The notes under the pieces: model-generated
Seen by the model: only the letters and a program-made list of their open reading frames with translations
What the model was told of the DNA's origin: nothing
The model's database searches: none
Assembly (NCBI RefSeq): GCF_021699195.1
Contig: NZ_SSXE01000011.1
Coordinates: forward strand, 27,429 to 91,428
DNA length: 64,000 nt
Source: Nonomuraea sp. MG754425
GTDB lineage: Bacteria; Actinomycetota; Actinomycetes; Streptosporangiales; Streptosporangiaceae
Direction of reading: 5' to 3'
Shown here: in pieces, positions 34,587 to 43,645 of the stretch
How positions within the stretch are numbered: the first letter of the stretch is position 1
How the letters are laid out: each line of letters starts with the position of its first letter
Made by a program: the position numbers and the translations under genes

Positions 34587-34854
34587 CGCGGCCGGTCTCG
34601 CCGCCCATCAGTGGGCAGGCAGGCGGGGCCAAATCACGCCGCCTTTTCAGGACCTACCCGCTCCGTTTCAGGCGGCGCACTTCTTGCCACAGTTCCTCGA
34701 TTGCCCCGAGCCCAGCTCATCGCCACCAAGGCGGAAAACGCCACGTCCCGCAAGACCGCCACTCCTGAACAGTCGCCTGCACCGCTAACCCCAATGCCGG
34801 GAAGTTAAGGATCCTGGGTGATGTTCAGGGGTTTGTTGATCTCCGGGACGTGAG

Positions 34855-34920
34855 AACGGAGATCCAGTAGAACGGGTGATCTCTTACCATCGTCCGTTCG
34901 ATCACTACTGGATCTCCGTT
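34855..34920 (+). promoter_or_regulatory. Long hairpin before the transposase start
   Basis: AACGGAGATCCAGTAG (34855-34870) pairs perfectly with 34905-34920 (16 pairs), with a nested AACGG/CCGTT inside the 34-base loop. The hairpin covers the region where translation of the transposase would begin. In IS10 and IS50, hairpins formed only in read-through transcripts hide the transposase start, and this one may act the same way. Confidence 0.5.
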
Positions 34921-34957
34921 GGGTGTTGAGTCTGCCAGGTCGGTTGTGGCCTGCGCT

Positions 34958-36310
34958 ATGGGTTCGGTTCGGCAGGTGGCGGCGGGGGTGTTCGCGCCGG
35001 GACATCTGGGTGAGCTGACGCAGGTCGTGCCGTTTGAGATGGTTGATGCCGTGCTGGCCGAGGCCGGTGGGGTGGAACGGCGGGTGCGCCGGTTGCCGTC
35101 GCGGGTGGTGGTGTATCTGCTGCTGGCGGGTGGGTTGTTCGAGGGGCAGGGGTATCGGCGGGTGTGGGCCCGGTTGACCGCTGGGCTGGATGGGTGGTGG
35201 CCGGCGCCGTCGTCGTCGGGGCTGGCTCAGGCGTTGCGGCGGGTGGGGGTCGCGCCGTTGAGGGCGTTGTTTGAGTTGCCGGCCGGTGCGCCGGCCGGGG
35301 CCGTGCGATGGCGGGGGCTGCTGGTGTGTGCGATGGACGGCACCACGATGAGCGTGCCGGACAGCCCGGCCAACCTGGGGTGTTACGGGCATCAGAGCGG
35401 CTCGCACGGCGGGTCGGGCTATCCCCTGGTCCGGCTGGTCGCGGTGGTGGTGTGTGGTAGCCGCACGTTGCTGGGCGTGGCGTTCGGGCCGTTCGGCAAG
35501 GGCGAGACCAGCTACGCGCCGCAGGTGTTCGGCTGCCTCAAGCGGGGGATGTTGCTGCTCGGCGACCGGGGGTTCGCCGTCGCCGGGCTCGTCACCGCGA
35601 TCGCCGGTCCGGGCGGCAGCGGCGCGGACCTGCTGATCCGCTGCAAGAACGGCCGGAAGTTCGCCCGGCTGCAGACCTTGGCGGACGGATCATGGCAATC
35701 GGTGCTGGGCGGGGTGCCGGTGCGGGTGATCGACGCCGAGATCACCCTGACCTTGCGAGGCGGTGGCCGCCGTACCGGCCGTTACCGGCTGATCACCACC
35801 CTGCTTGACTCTGCCCGCTACCCGGCGCTGGAGATCGTGAAGCTGTATCACCACAGGTGGGAGATCGAAACGACCTACGCGGAGCTGAAATCGACCATCC
35901 TAGGCGGCCGTGTCCTGCGCGCCCGCACCCCTCAAGGCGTCGACCAGGAGATCTACGCACTGCTCACCACCTACCAGGCACTGCGGCTGGCGATGGCCGA
36001 TGCCACCGCCGGCACCGGCGACCCGGCCGAACGAGCCAGCTTCACCACCGCACTGCTGGCCGCCCGCGACCAGGTCATCCACGCGGCCGGTGTTATCGCC
36101 GACACGGTCATCGACCTGGTCGGCCGGATCGGTCGCGCGGTCCTGGACGACCTCCTGCCCGCCCGCCGTGAGCGCAGTTGCCCGCGCATCGTCAAACGAG
36201 CAATCTCCAAACACCGCGCCAAAGGCCAGGTAGACCGCACCAACTACCGAACGACCACCGCCATCGACATCCACACCGACCCCGAGTTGACGAACACCCA
36301 AGATCCTTAA
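34958..36310 (+). CDS. IS4-family transposase
   Basis: The 450-residue DDE transposase has the first Asp in LLVCAMDGTTMSVPD, the second in MLLLGDRGFAVAGL, and the Y-2-R-3-E-6-K block as YHHRWEIETTYAELK, which is the IS4 family hallmark. The ATG at 34958 is chosen because the TTG at 34919, which would add 13 residues, lies in the stem of the 5' hairpin. The frame is intact and ends 13 bases before the right end of the element. Confidence 0.9.
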   Translation: MGSVRQVAAGVFAPGHLGELTQVVPFEMVDAVLAEAGGVERRVRRLPSRVVVYLLLAGGLFEGQGYRRVWARLTAGLDGWWPAPSSSGLAQALRRVGVAPLRALFELPAGAPAGAVRWRGLLVCAMDGTTMSVPDSPANLGCYGHQSGSHGGSGYPLVRLVAVVVCGSRTLLGVAFGPFGKGETSYAPQVFGCLKRGMLLLGDRGFAVAGLVTAIAGPGGSGADLLIRCKNGRKFARLQTLADGSWQSVLGGVPVRVIDAEITLTLRGGGRRTGRYRLITTLLDSARYPALEIVKLYHHRWEIETTYAELKSTILGGRVLRARTPQGVDQEIYALLTTYQALRLAMADATAGTGDPAERASFTTALLAARDQVIHAAGVIADTVIDLVGRIGRAVLDDLLPARRERSCPRIVKRAISKHRAKGQVDRTNYRTTTAIDIHTDPELTNTQDP

Positions 36311-36430
36311 CTTCCCGGCATTGCCGCTAACCCTCCCCAAAACCTCGGTCTAGCCGACTCCGACAGATACCCAACCCCAGTAAGGTTCCTCTAGATTCGT
36401 GCGCCTCTGTCGGAATATCCAAGGAACATC

Positions 36431-36976
36431 ATGCCCAACACCAGCCCGCCGACGCGACGATCACTTGAAGTGCGAGAGCTCGACCTCCGGTTACGTGAGT
36501 GGAGGGACGAGGACCTACCGGTCATGGTTGAGCTTTTCGACGATCCGGAAATGGATCGTTGGACGCCACTCCGCTCCCCCTTCGACCTGGCCGCCGCTAC
36601 GGCGTACTTGGCCAAAGCCCAACAGGCCAGGGCGGAGAACCGTGGCATCAACCTAGCTATCACCGTCCAGGACGATCGGCCACGAGGAGAGGTCCTTCTC
36701 CGCGGCACGGGAAACCCGGGTGAAGCAGAGATCGCGTACGGAATCGGCCCCCAGTACAGACGGCAGGGGCTGGCCAAGCGAGCTGTTGAGCTGATGACTC
36801 TTCATGCCTTCCAGGACTTGAGCATGACCCGGATCCTTCTCCGCATCGAGCCCGCGAACGAAAGCAGCCAGGCGGTCGCCGCCTCCGCGGGATTCCACCT
36901 GACGAACGACGCCCTCGTCATCCGGGAGCGAAAAGAAGGCCCTTTCAAGCTGCTGACCTGGGAGCGCACCAGTTGA
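36431..36976 (+). CDS. GNAT-family N-acetyltransferase (RimJ/RimL type)
   Basis: The 181-residue protein fits the Acetyltransf_3 group. It has the N-terminal LRLREWRDEDLPVMVELF, the acetyl-CoA pyrophosphate loop IGPQYRRQGLAKRAVEL, and the ANESSQAVAASAGF block typical of RimJ/RimL-like enzymes. These acetylate the N-terminal amine of proteins or small-molecule amines. An AAGGA precedes the ATG. It sits beside the IS element with no clear operon partner. Confidence 0.85.
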   Translation: MPNTSPPTRRSLEVRELDLRLREWRDEDLPVMVELFDDPEMDRWTPLRSPFDLAAATAYLAKAQQARAENRGINLAITVQDDRPRGEVLLRGTGNPGEAEIAYGIGPQYRRQGLAKRAVELMTLHAFQDLSMTRILLRIEPANESSQAVAASAGFHLTNDALVIRERKEGPFKLLTWERTS

Positions 36977-37178
36977 ACGGCAGCGCTGTGCCACGTCCGC
37001 CAGACCGGAACAACCGACGATGATCGCCACCGTCCTCGTCGCTTGACTGGCGCCCGAGCCCGGGTCCCGCAATGCCGGGAATCGGCTCGGCAGCGTCACC
37101 GCTTTCGCGGGTTATCGCAACCGCGGCACCCGCGGGTGTGGTGGCTGGTCATCGTGGGGACGGACGATAACGAGGTGA

Positions 37179-37440
37179 GCACCGCGAGCGCACACCACGC
37201 ACAAGCCAGGCCGGGCAGCGGGGCGCGCCCTGGCCATGAGCCGGTACGAGATGCTCGCGCCGCACCTGCACGAGGGAGTACCGCTGGCGCAGCTCGCCGC
37301 GGCCCAGGACGAGGGCGGCGTCTCCTATCGGACGCTGCAGCGGTGGCTGGCCGACTACCGTCAAGGCGGCCTGGACGCCTTGACGCGCCCGGGCCGCCGC
37401 GACAAGGGGCTGCGCCGGTTCCCCGACGAGCTCGCCCGCC
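37179..37440 (+). pseudogene. N-terminal fragment of a Mu-type/IS transposase
   Basis: About 85 residues encode a helix-turn-helix of the kind found at the N terminus of Mu-like DDE transposases in actinomycetes: RYEMLAPHLHEGVPLAQLAA, GVSYRTLQRWLADYRQGG, and LDALTRPGRRDKGLRRFP. Similarity ends near 37440, exactly where the opposite-strand SARP gene is cut. The DDE domain is missing, so the fragment is not functional. An ATG at 37236 is in frame. Confidence 0.5.
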
Positions 37441-39212
37441 GGCTCGATCAGCGTGGCGGCGGCGTACGCGGTGTGCAGATAGTGGTCGAGGGCCCGGCGT
37501 AGTGCCGCCTGCCGCTCAGCCTCGCTGTCGTACGTCCGGGCGAGTTCGGTGGCGTAGACGTGCAGCAGGGTGTGCAGGCCGTAGCGCCCGGGTGCGGACT
37601 CGGTGACGAGGTGGGCGTCGGTCAGTTCGTTCAGCAGCGGCAGCATGTCGTCAACCGGCACCGCGGCCAAACCGGCCATGGCGGCGGCGGTCATCCGGGT
37701 CCCGGGGTGCACGCCCAGGAGCCGGGAGAGGCGGGCGGCCGGCTCGCTCAACGTCCGGTAGGACCACGAGAGGACGGCGCGGACATCGATGGCGGTGTCG
37801 GGATCGGTGAACTCGTCCAGGGTCTCCCGCGTGCTCAGCAACCGGTCCGCGACCGCCGCCAAGGTCTGATGAGGCTGCTGGATCACGCGGGCCGCGGTGA
37901 CGGCGAGCGCGAGCGGCAGTTGTGCGCACCGCTCGGCGATCCGCCGCGCGGCGGCGGGCTCGGCGCCGATCCGATCGGCCCCGAGCCTGGTGGTGAGCAT
38001 CTCGACGCCGTCCTGACGGCTGAGGACGTCCAGGACGATCGACCGGGCGCAGTCGGCGGCCACCAGGCCGGTGAGTCGCGAGCGGCTGGTCACGACCACG
38101 GTGTTGCAGGCGCTGCCGGGAAGCAGCGGGCGTACCTGTTCGGCGGTAGGCGCGCTGTCGAGCACGACGAGCGCGCGCCGGCCGTCCATCAGCGATCGGT
38201 ACACAGGGCGCTCTGGCTCTCCAGGTCCGGTGGGATCTCCCGCTCCGGCACGCGCAGGGCGCGCAGGAACGAGGTGAGCACCTGCTCCGGCCTCGTCATC
38301 GAACGACGGGTAGCCGCGTAGGTCGGCCCATAGCTGCCCGTCGGGGAAATGATCGACCGCGCGGCGGGACCAGTGCAGTGCCAGCGCGGTCTTTCCCACC
38401 CCGGCGGTGCCGCTGATCAGCACGATCGATCCCAGATTGCGCACCTGGCCGGTGGTCAGGCGGTCCAGCTCGGCGATTTCCCGCCGCCGCCCCACGAACA
38501 CCGGGATCGGCGACGGCAACTGCCTCGGCACGGGGAGAGCCGTCGCCGGGACCTCCGGGACGTCCGGTCTGTGCCTGAGAACCGTCACCTGCAGCCGGTG
38601 CAGCTCCTCGCCGGGCTCGATGCCCAACTCCTCGACGAGGTGTCGCCGCCCGGTGTGATACGCCTCCAGCGCCTCCGCTCTCCGGCCGCTCTGATGCAGA
38701 GCCATGATGAGCTGGGCCCAGAACCGCTCCCGCAACGGATGCCGCGCGGTCGCCTCCATGAGCTCGTCAACGAGGTCGCGATGGCGGCCCAGGAGCAGAT
38801 CGACGTCGAAGCGCCGCTCCAGCGCCCGCAACCGCTGCTCCACCAACCGGCACACCTGCTGTTCGAGAAAGTCGGACGGGACGCCTGCCAGCGGTTCATC
38901 GCGCCACTGGGCCAGCGCCTCGGTCAGGGCGGTGGCCTCCGTCTGCGGATCCGACCGTTTGACGGCCATGTCCGCCTGCTCCAGCCAGTATCGGAACCGT
39001 CCCAGATCAAGCCGCTCGGGTCGAACCTCCATGAGGTAACCGTCGGCACACGTGACGATGACGGCTCCGCCCAGCAGCGTGCGCAGCCGTGACACGATCA
39101 ACTGCACGGCGCGGCGCGGCGCTTCCGGCTGGCCCGGCACCAGCCGGCCGCGCACGTATACCTCCAACGGCCCGAGCACGTTGAATGCGAGATCGGTATC
39201 TTCGAACACCAT
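37441..39212 (-). pseudogene. SARP-type regulator, broken
   Basis: The frame encodes a SARP protein with DNA-binding start FNVLGPLEVYV, BTAD domain ending VEELGIEPGEELHRLQ, and NB-ARC ATPase with Walker A LISGTAGVGKTALAL and later LLPGSACNTVVVTSRSRL. Three defects are visible. About 35-40 residues of the winged helix are missing near 39110-39137, since GRLVPGQPEAPRRAV runs straight into IVSRLRTLLGG. Between about 38204 and 38290 the conserved sequence (VLTSFLRALRVP) is in another frame, so two compensating indels have occurred. The C terminus stops at 37441, against a transposase fragment, and the TPR region is lost. Confidence 0.7.
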
Positions 39213-39302
39213 TGAACCCCATGAATCCACGGCGCCGTCCATGACCGATTGTCCCCCACCGTCGATCCGGTGACCGATCCGGCCGGGCATTTCCCGGACT
39301 TA

Positions 39303-39698
39303 TTACGGACATCGCCCGGCTCCGCTGGAGTGACTCGTGCGATCAGTACGACGGTAGGCGGCCACGACGGCCGCGACACCAGCGATGATCGCCAGCACGA
39401 CGCCGAGAGCCCTGACCCAGGTGCCCAGGAAGACGCCCGCCGAGGACGGATCCGCCAGCCGGTCGAGTTGGCCGATGGCGATGGCGGCGGCCTCGGCCAG
39501 CGCGACCAGCACACCGAGCGCGGGCGTCCAGCGCCACCTGGTGAACACGATCAGCAGCGCCGACCCGACCAGCAGCACCAGACCCGGCGGCACGACCGGC
39601 ATGGGCACGCCTGACACACCCTGGACGACCATGCCGATCGCACCGGCGATCAATCCGACCACGGCGGCCAGGCGCAGACCGGAAAGCTTGACATTCAT
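39303..39698 (-). CDS. Small four-helix membrane protein
   Basis: The 131-residue protein has four hydrophobic segments (about residues 8-30, 37-53, 58-78, 92-115) with short loops. A GGAGAAAAGGA precedes the ATG. It has no recognisable catalytic motif. Similar small proteins are common and unstudied in actinomycetes. It lies 281 bases downstream of the end of the next minus-strand gene; that gap shows no gene. Confidence 0.6.
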   Translation of the reverse strand: MNVKLSGLRLAAVVGLIAGAIGMVVQGVSGVPMPVVPPGLVLLVGSALLIVFTRWRWTPALGVLVALAEAAAIAIGQLDRLADPSSAGVFLGTWVRALGVVLAIIAGVAAVVAAYRRTDRTSHSSGAGRCP

Positions 39699-39979
39699 CG
39701 TCGTGTCCTTTTCTCCGCCTTACCCGAACAGATTCCTGCCATGCCCCCACACTCCCCGGAACGCGCGGCCAAGTCGTCCGTCCACGGTCGTATTCGGCAT
39801 CTACACTTCACCGCGTACCAAAGCGCGAACTCACTACTCCCGGCCCACTCCCTTTTCCACCGGCAAAAGAAAAGTCCGGCAAATGTCCGGGCACAGCGCT
39901 CGGCAGCGCGGCGGGCGTTCACTGCGCGGCGGTCGCCCCCGTACGAGGATGGCCAAGGCGGACCGCCGCACCGGGATCA

Positions 39980-40543
39980 TCAGTGCGAGAGCGGAGCGTC
40001 CGTGGTGTCGATCAGTTCGCAGTCGGCCACCGGGCCTTCGGCGACCCGGGCCCAGATGCCCGCCACCTTCTCGTCGTCGCTGACGCTGAACTCCAGCACC
40101 CCGGTCTGCCCCTCCTTGATCACCTCCGGGTCGACGACGAAGGCGCCGTCGTGCCCCTCGGGCGGCGGGAACACCGTGAGCGGCGCCTCCTCCTTGCCCA
40201 GGAAGCGAGCACGCGGCTCGGGGCCGCACTTCTTGCCCGCGGGCACGTAGCTGACCATGACGTTCGCGCCGAGGTCCCGCAGTTCGGCCTGGAGGGCGGG
40301 GTCCTTCGCCTCGTTGATGGTGATGTCGATCAATCCGTCGGACGCCTTGGACACCGCGTACGCCGGGCCGCCAAACAGCAGCGGGACGGCCACCGCCGCA
40401 GCGGCGGCGAGCGCGCCCACCGGGGCCAGCACCTTGAACCGGGACAGACGGGTGCGGGGGCTCTGCTCGATCTCGGTCATCACGAACTCCTTGAGCAGTC
40501 GGTGACGGCCCTCCGGAAGACCACGCTCAGCCGGCATGTTCAT
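39980..40543 (-). CDS. Membrane-anchored protein, probable partner of ECF sigma factor
   Basis: The 187-residue protein begins with a short cytoplasmic part PEGRHRLLKEFVMTEI, which resembles the start of CU044_5270-type proteins commonly encoded after ECF sigma genes. One hydrophobic segment (APVGALAAAAAVAVPLLF) follows, then an exported domain with Cys residues. A GGAGGAG precedes the ATG, which overlaps the stop of the frameshifted upstream sigma frame (ATGA). This position and structure suggest an anti-sigma-like or signal-related role. Confidence 0.6.
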   Translation of the reverse strand: MNMPAERGLPEGRHRLLKEFVMTEIEQSPRTRLSRFKVLAPVGALAAAAAVAVPLLFGGPAYAVSKASDGLIDITINEAKDPALQAELRDLGANVMVSYVPAGKKCGPEPRARFLGKEEAPLTVFPPPEGHDGAFVVDPEVIKEGQTGVLEFSVSDDEKVAGIWARVAEGPVADCELIDTTDAPLSH

Positions 40544-41132
40544 CGAATCTCCTCCGTGACGGGGCCTCGGTCACCTGTTACCTGTCGGGTCGTCGCGGCG
40601 AGTTCCCCGAATGCGGCGAGTTTTCCGCGGGCTCTCGACAGACGGGATCTGACGGTGCCCACGGGAGGCCGAGCGCCTCGGCCGCCTGGGCGTAGTCGAG
40701 CCCGGCCCAGACGCACAGCGCGAAGACGTCCTGTTCCCGCTTGCGCAGCTTCCCGTAGGCCGGCTTGACCGCGGCCAGTCGCTCGGCGTCGTCCATGCGC
40801 CCGATCGCCTCGTCGGCGATGTCGGGCACCGGCTCCTCCCTCGGCATCCGAGACAGCGCATCGGCGTGGCGGCGTGCCGCCCGTCTGCTGTTGCGAGCCA
40901 CATTGGTGGCGATGTCGAGCAGCCACGGCCGCAGCGAACCGCCCTCGGCGTCGATCCTGCCGCGTAACCGCCAAGCCTCCAGGAACGTCAGCGCCATGAC
41001 GTCCTCGGCCTCGCTCCAGTTGGCGGTCAGACGGAAGGCATGGTTGTGGACGGCCTTGGCGTACTCATCGAAGAGCTGCGAGAAGGCCGACTTATCCCCC
41101 GAGCGGATCCGGGCACGCATCGACATATCCAC
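40540..41132 (-). pseudogene. ECF sigma-70 factor with a frameshift in region 4
   Basis: The first 155 residues are a good ECF sigma factor: region 2 with FSQLFDEYAKAVHNHAFRLT and DVMALTFLEAWRLRG, and region 4 up to LDYAQAAEALGLP. There the natural continuation VGTVRSRLSRARGKLAAF is in another frame; a single missing C in the CCC run at 40663-40665 explains it. The restored frame would run to 40540 and overlap the next gene start (ATGA), giving 197 residues, which strongly supports this being the ancestral gene. The uncorrected frame ends at 40578. It could be a real loss or a sequencing error. Confidence 0.75.
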
Positions 41133-41311
41133 GTATCTGTACTGTCCGCGCGAAGCGTCGAGTTCCCGGCTGCCTGAGCGGATCGACGCACATCACATGA
41201 GGCAGACCTCGAAGATGCCGCCACCGGCGGCGCGATCACCGTCGTCTTGGCGATCCGCCTGACGTGTGCGGCGCAGCAGTCCGGCTGCGCCGGTGAGCGG
41301 GCCGGCGCGCT

Positions 41312-42202
41312 TCAACGCGGCCGGCCGGCACGGTGTGCCGGCTGGGTGGCCGCCAGGCTGGCCAGGAGCTTGAGCCGCTCTTCGGAGGTGCTGCCCGGTT
41401 CGGCGGTGTAGACGGTGAGGCCGTAGACCGTCCGGCTGGACACGGGCAGGTCGAGAGACCGGTAGGTCAGCTCCAGGTCGCCGACCTGCGGATGCCAGAG
41501 CTGCTTGCTGCCGTCATGGCGGATACGCACGTCGTGGGCGGCCCACTGGCCGCGGAACTCGGTGCTGAGCGTGGACAGCTCACCGACGAGGTCGCGCAGG
41601 GCCCGGTCGTGGGGCTCGCGTCCGGCCTTGGCGCGCAGCAGCGCGGCGCTGACGACGGCGGCCTCGTCCCAGTCGACGAAGAACTGCTGCGAGCCCGGGT
41701 CGAGGAAGACGTAGCGGGCGATGTTGGCGCGGCCGTGCCGCGTGGTCACAGGGCTGTCGAAGACCGGCGCGAGCACGGCCCGGGCCAGCGCATTGCAGGC
41801 GACGATGTCCTGGCGGCCGTCGCGTACGAACGCCGCCGACATCGTCATGGAGTCCAGCAGCCACTGGACCGGCGGCGGGACCTGGACGTCCGTGCGGCGC
41901 GAAGGTGCGCGGCGGGCGGCGTGGGCCAGATCGAACAGATAGGTGCGTTCGTCCTGGTCCAGGCGCAGGGCCTGGGCGACCGCGTCGAGTACCTCTTCCG
42001 AGATGCCGCTGATGTGGCCCTTCTCCAGCCGCGTGTACCACTCGGTGCTCACACCGGCCAGCACCGCGACTTCCTCGCGGCGCAGCCCGGGGACCCGGCG
42101 CCGGCCGCCGGCGGGCAGCCCGACCTGCTCCGGGGTCAGCTTCGCGCGCCGGGTGGTGAGGAAGTCCCGGATCTGGGCACGGTTGTCGGGCCGGTCGTCC
42201 AT
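41312..42202 (-). CDS. XRE-type regulator with MmyB-like C domain
   Basis: The 296-residue protein has an N-terminal helix-turn-helix (FLTTRRAKLTPEQVGLP, REEVAVLAGVSTEWYTRLE) and a C-terminal MmyB-like ligand-binding domain (QWLLDSMTMSAAFVRDGR, ARYVFLDPGSQQFFVDWD, LVGELSTLSTEFRGQWAAHD). This combination is very common in actinomycetes, usually next to an SDR gene it regulates, as here. The ATG at 42202 is chosen; a GTG lies nine bases upstream. Confidence 0.9.
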   Translation of the reverse strand: MDDRPDNRAQIRDFLTTRRAKLTPEQVGLPAGGRRRVPGLRREEVAVLAGVSTEWYTRLEKGHISGISEEVLDAVAQALRLDQDERTYLFDLAHAARRAPSRRTDVQVPPPVQWLLDSMTMSAAFVRDGRQDIVACNALARAVLAPVFDSPVTTRHGRANIARYVFLDPGSQQFFVDWDEAAVVSAALLRAKAGREPHDRALRDLVGELSTLSTEFRGQWAAHDVRIRHDGSKQLWHPQVGDLELTYRSLDLPVSSRTVYGLTVYTAEPGSTSEERLKLLASLAATQPAHRAGRPR

Positions 42203-42353
42203 GCCTTCCACGGTAACCGCAGCGTTCGCGCGAGTGGCAGCGCTAGAGGGGTTGAGCTTGTCCCCCCGATAAACGCGCTCTGCCGCGTGCGCGGCCGGCC
42301 GGGTTTCCTGGGCTCAGCAGGTGGCACCACCAGGACCTCCGACATCCGGGAGC

Positions 42354-43058
42354 ATGACCATGACCGGCAAGACCGTACTGATCACCGGCGCGACCAGCGG
42401 CATCGGCGCCCACACCGCACGACTGCTGCTCGACCGCGGCCACCGCGTGGCCGTCACCGGCCGCGACGAGGCCAGACTCAAGTCCTTCCTCGACGAGACC
42501 GGCCACCCCGACCGGCTGCTCGGCATCATCGCCGACGCCGCTGACTGGCCGGCCACCCAGGCCGCCGTGACCCGCACCGTGGCGCACTTCGGCGCCCTGC
42601 ACGCCGCGGTGGCCAACGCCGGCTTCGTCCCCGCCGACCACCCGCGCACCATCGCCGACGGCGACCCGGAACTGTGGGCGCCCATGGTCCTCACCAACGT
42701 CCTCGGCCCCGCCCTGCTGGCCAACGCCGCCCTGCCCCACCTCGAGGCCACGGGCGGGCGGCTGGTGCTCGTCGGCAGCGTCGCCGGCCTGAAGAACAGC
42801 CCCGCCAACCTCTACTCCGCCACCAAGTGGGCCGTCACCGGCATGGCCGAGAACCTGCGCATGTACGCCACCGGCCGCGGCATCGGCGTCACCCTCGTCA
42901 GCCCCGGCATGACCGACACCGCCTTCTGGCAGGGCGGCGTCCCGCCCTTCGCCCTGTCCCCCGAGCCCGTCGCCGAAGCCATCTGCTTCGCCCTCGGCCA
43001 GCCGGCCGGCGTCGACCTCAACACCCTGACCATCCGGCCGGTCGGCCAGCCCGTCTGA
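42354..43058 (+). CDS. SDR-family NAD(P)-dependent oxidoreductase
   Basis: The 234-residue protein is a classical short-chain dehydrogenase: cofactor loop TVLITGATSGIGAHTA, NAG motif in AAVANAGF, catalytic Ser in VLVGSVAGL and the YSATK motif in NLYSATKWAVTG. A GGGAG lies just before the ATG. It is divergent from the XRE/MmyB gene, across a 151-base promoter region, and is probably its target. Substrate unknown. Confidence 0.9.
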   Translation: MTMTGKTVLITGATSGIGAHTARLLLDRGHRVAVTGRDEARLKSFLDETGHPDRLLGIIADAADWPATQAAVTRTVAHFGALHAAVANAGFVPADHPRTIADGDPELWAPMVLTNVLGPALLANAALPHLEATGGRLVLVGSVAGLKNSPANLYSATKWAVTGMAENLRMYATGRGIGVTLVSPGMTDTAFWQGGVPPFALSPEPVAEAICFALGQPAGVDLNTLTIRPVGQPV

Positions 43059-43177
43059 GGCAGATCCGACGCCCTGCGGCTTGACCGGGGGTGCGGCACG
43101 TCAGGCAGGTGCGCTGCCCGGAACACGCCACTGACCGGCAGATTCGGCTGACAGGCCGAGATCGGCCAGGGACGCGA

Positions 43178-43645
43178 TCAGAGCGGTCCGAGGAGGTCAT
43201 GCGGATCGGCGTCGAGGTCCAGCGTGGACAGGACGCCCAGGAGTTCGCGCTCCTCGTACCGGAAGTGCGACTCCATGATCGCGGAGAGGCCGTCCAGGTG
43301 CATGGCCTGCTCGTTCGGGGTGGCGCCCGAGGTGATCGCGCGGTCGAACCGCTCGAGCAGCACCGCGATCATCTCGTGGTCCTGCCGGAGCTTGGCGATC
43401 GTGGGCCGCAGCGACGGATGGCGCGCGGACAGTTCGGGAAAGAGGCCGGCGTCTTCGCGGACGTGATGCCCGTCGAGGGCGGCACAAAAGCCCTTGCAGT
43501 ACAGCAGGAGGTCTGCCCGTGCCGCGGTGGGATCCCCGGCTTCCAGGGATTCGCGCGCGAGGCGCAGTGCGCGGCGCAGGCGTTGATGCGCCGCCTGCAG
43601 TTCAAGGTTCCAGGCTGTGAGCCTGTGCTGCTCGCCCTCACCCAC
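43178..43645 (-). CDS. Hemerythrin HHE domain protein
   Basis: The 155-residue protein shows the hemerythrin pattern of an early helix with LELQAAHQRLRRAL, CAALDGHHVREDAGLFPEL, KLRQDHEMIAVLLERFD, and SHFRYEERELLGVL, giving His and Glu ligands for a di-iron centre. It differs from the other hemerythrin-like gene of the window in size and sequence and lacks its C-terminal tail. The start is a GTG at 43645. No operon partner. Confidence 0.82.
   Translation of the reverse strand: MGEGEQHRLTAWNLELQAAHQRLRRALRLARESLEAGDPTAARADLLLYCKGFCAALDGHHVREDAGLFPELSARHPSLRPTIAKLRQDHEMIAVLLERFDRAITSGATPNEQAMHLDGLSAIMESHFRYEERELLGVLSTLDLDADPHDLLGPL

Larger units (their letters stand above)
34792..36323 (+). mobile_element. 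Complete IS4-family insertion sequence
   Basis: The element is 1,532 bases long. It is bounded by 29-base inverted repeats, 34792-34820 and 36295-36323, that begin CAATGCCGGGAA and differ at one position. It carries a single transposase gene and is flanked by a perfect 10-base direct repeat. All parts seem intact, so it should be able to move. Confidence 0.93.
34782..36333. repeat. 10-bp target-site duplication around the IS4-family element
   Basis: CCGCTAACCC is found directly before the left inverted repeat (34782-34791) and directly after the right one (36324-36333). Ten bases is within the range made by IS4-family elements. The identity of both copies argues for a fairly recent insertion into intergenic DNA. 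Confidence 0.9.

Noticed and set aside
40540..41132. Programmed ribosomal frameshift in the sigma factor gene
   Set aside because: No slippery heptamer with a downstream stimulator is visible, and ECF sigma factors are not known to use frameshifting. A mutation or sequencing error is simpler.
41133..41311. Open plus-strand frame in the gap between sigma and XRE genes
   Set aside because: Short, no start with a ribosome-binding site and no recognisable similarity.
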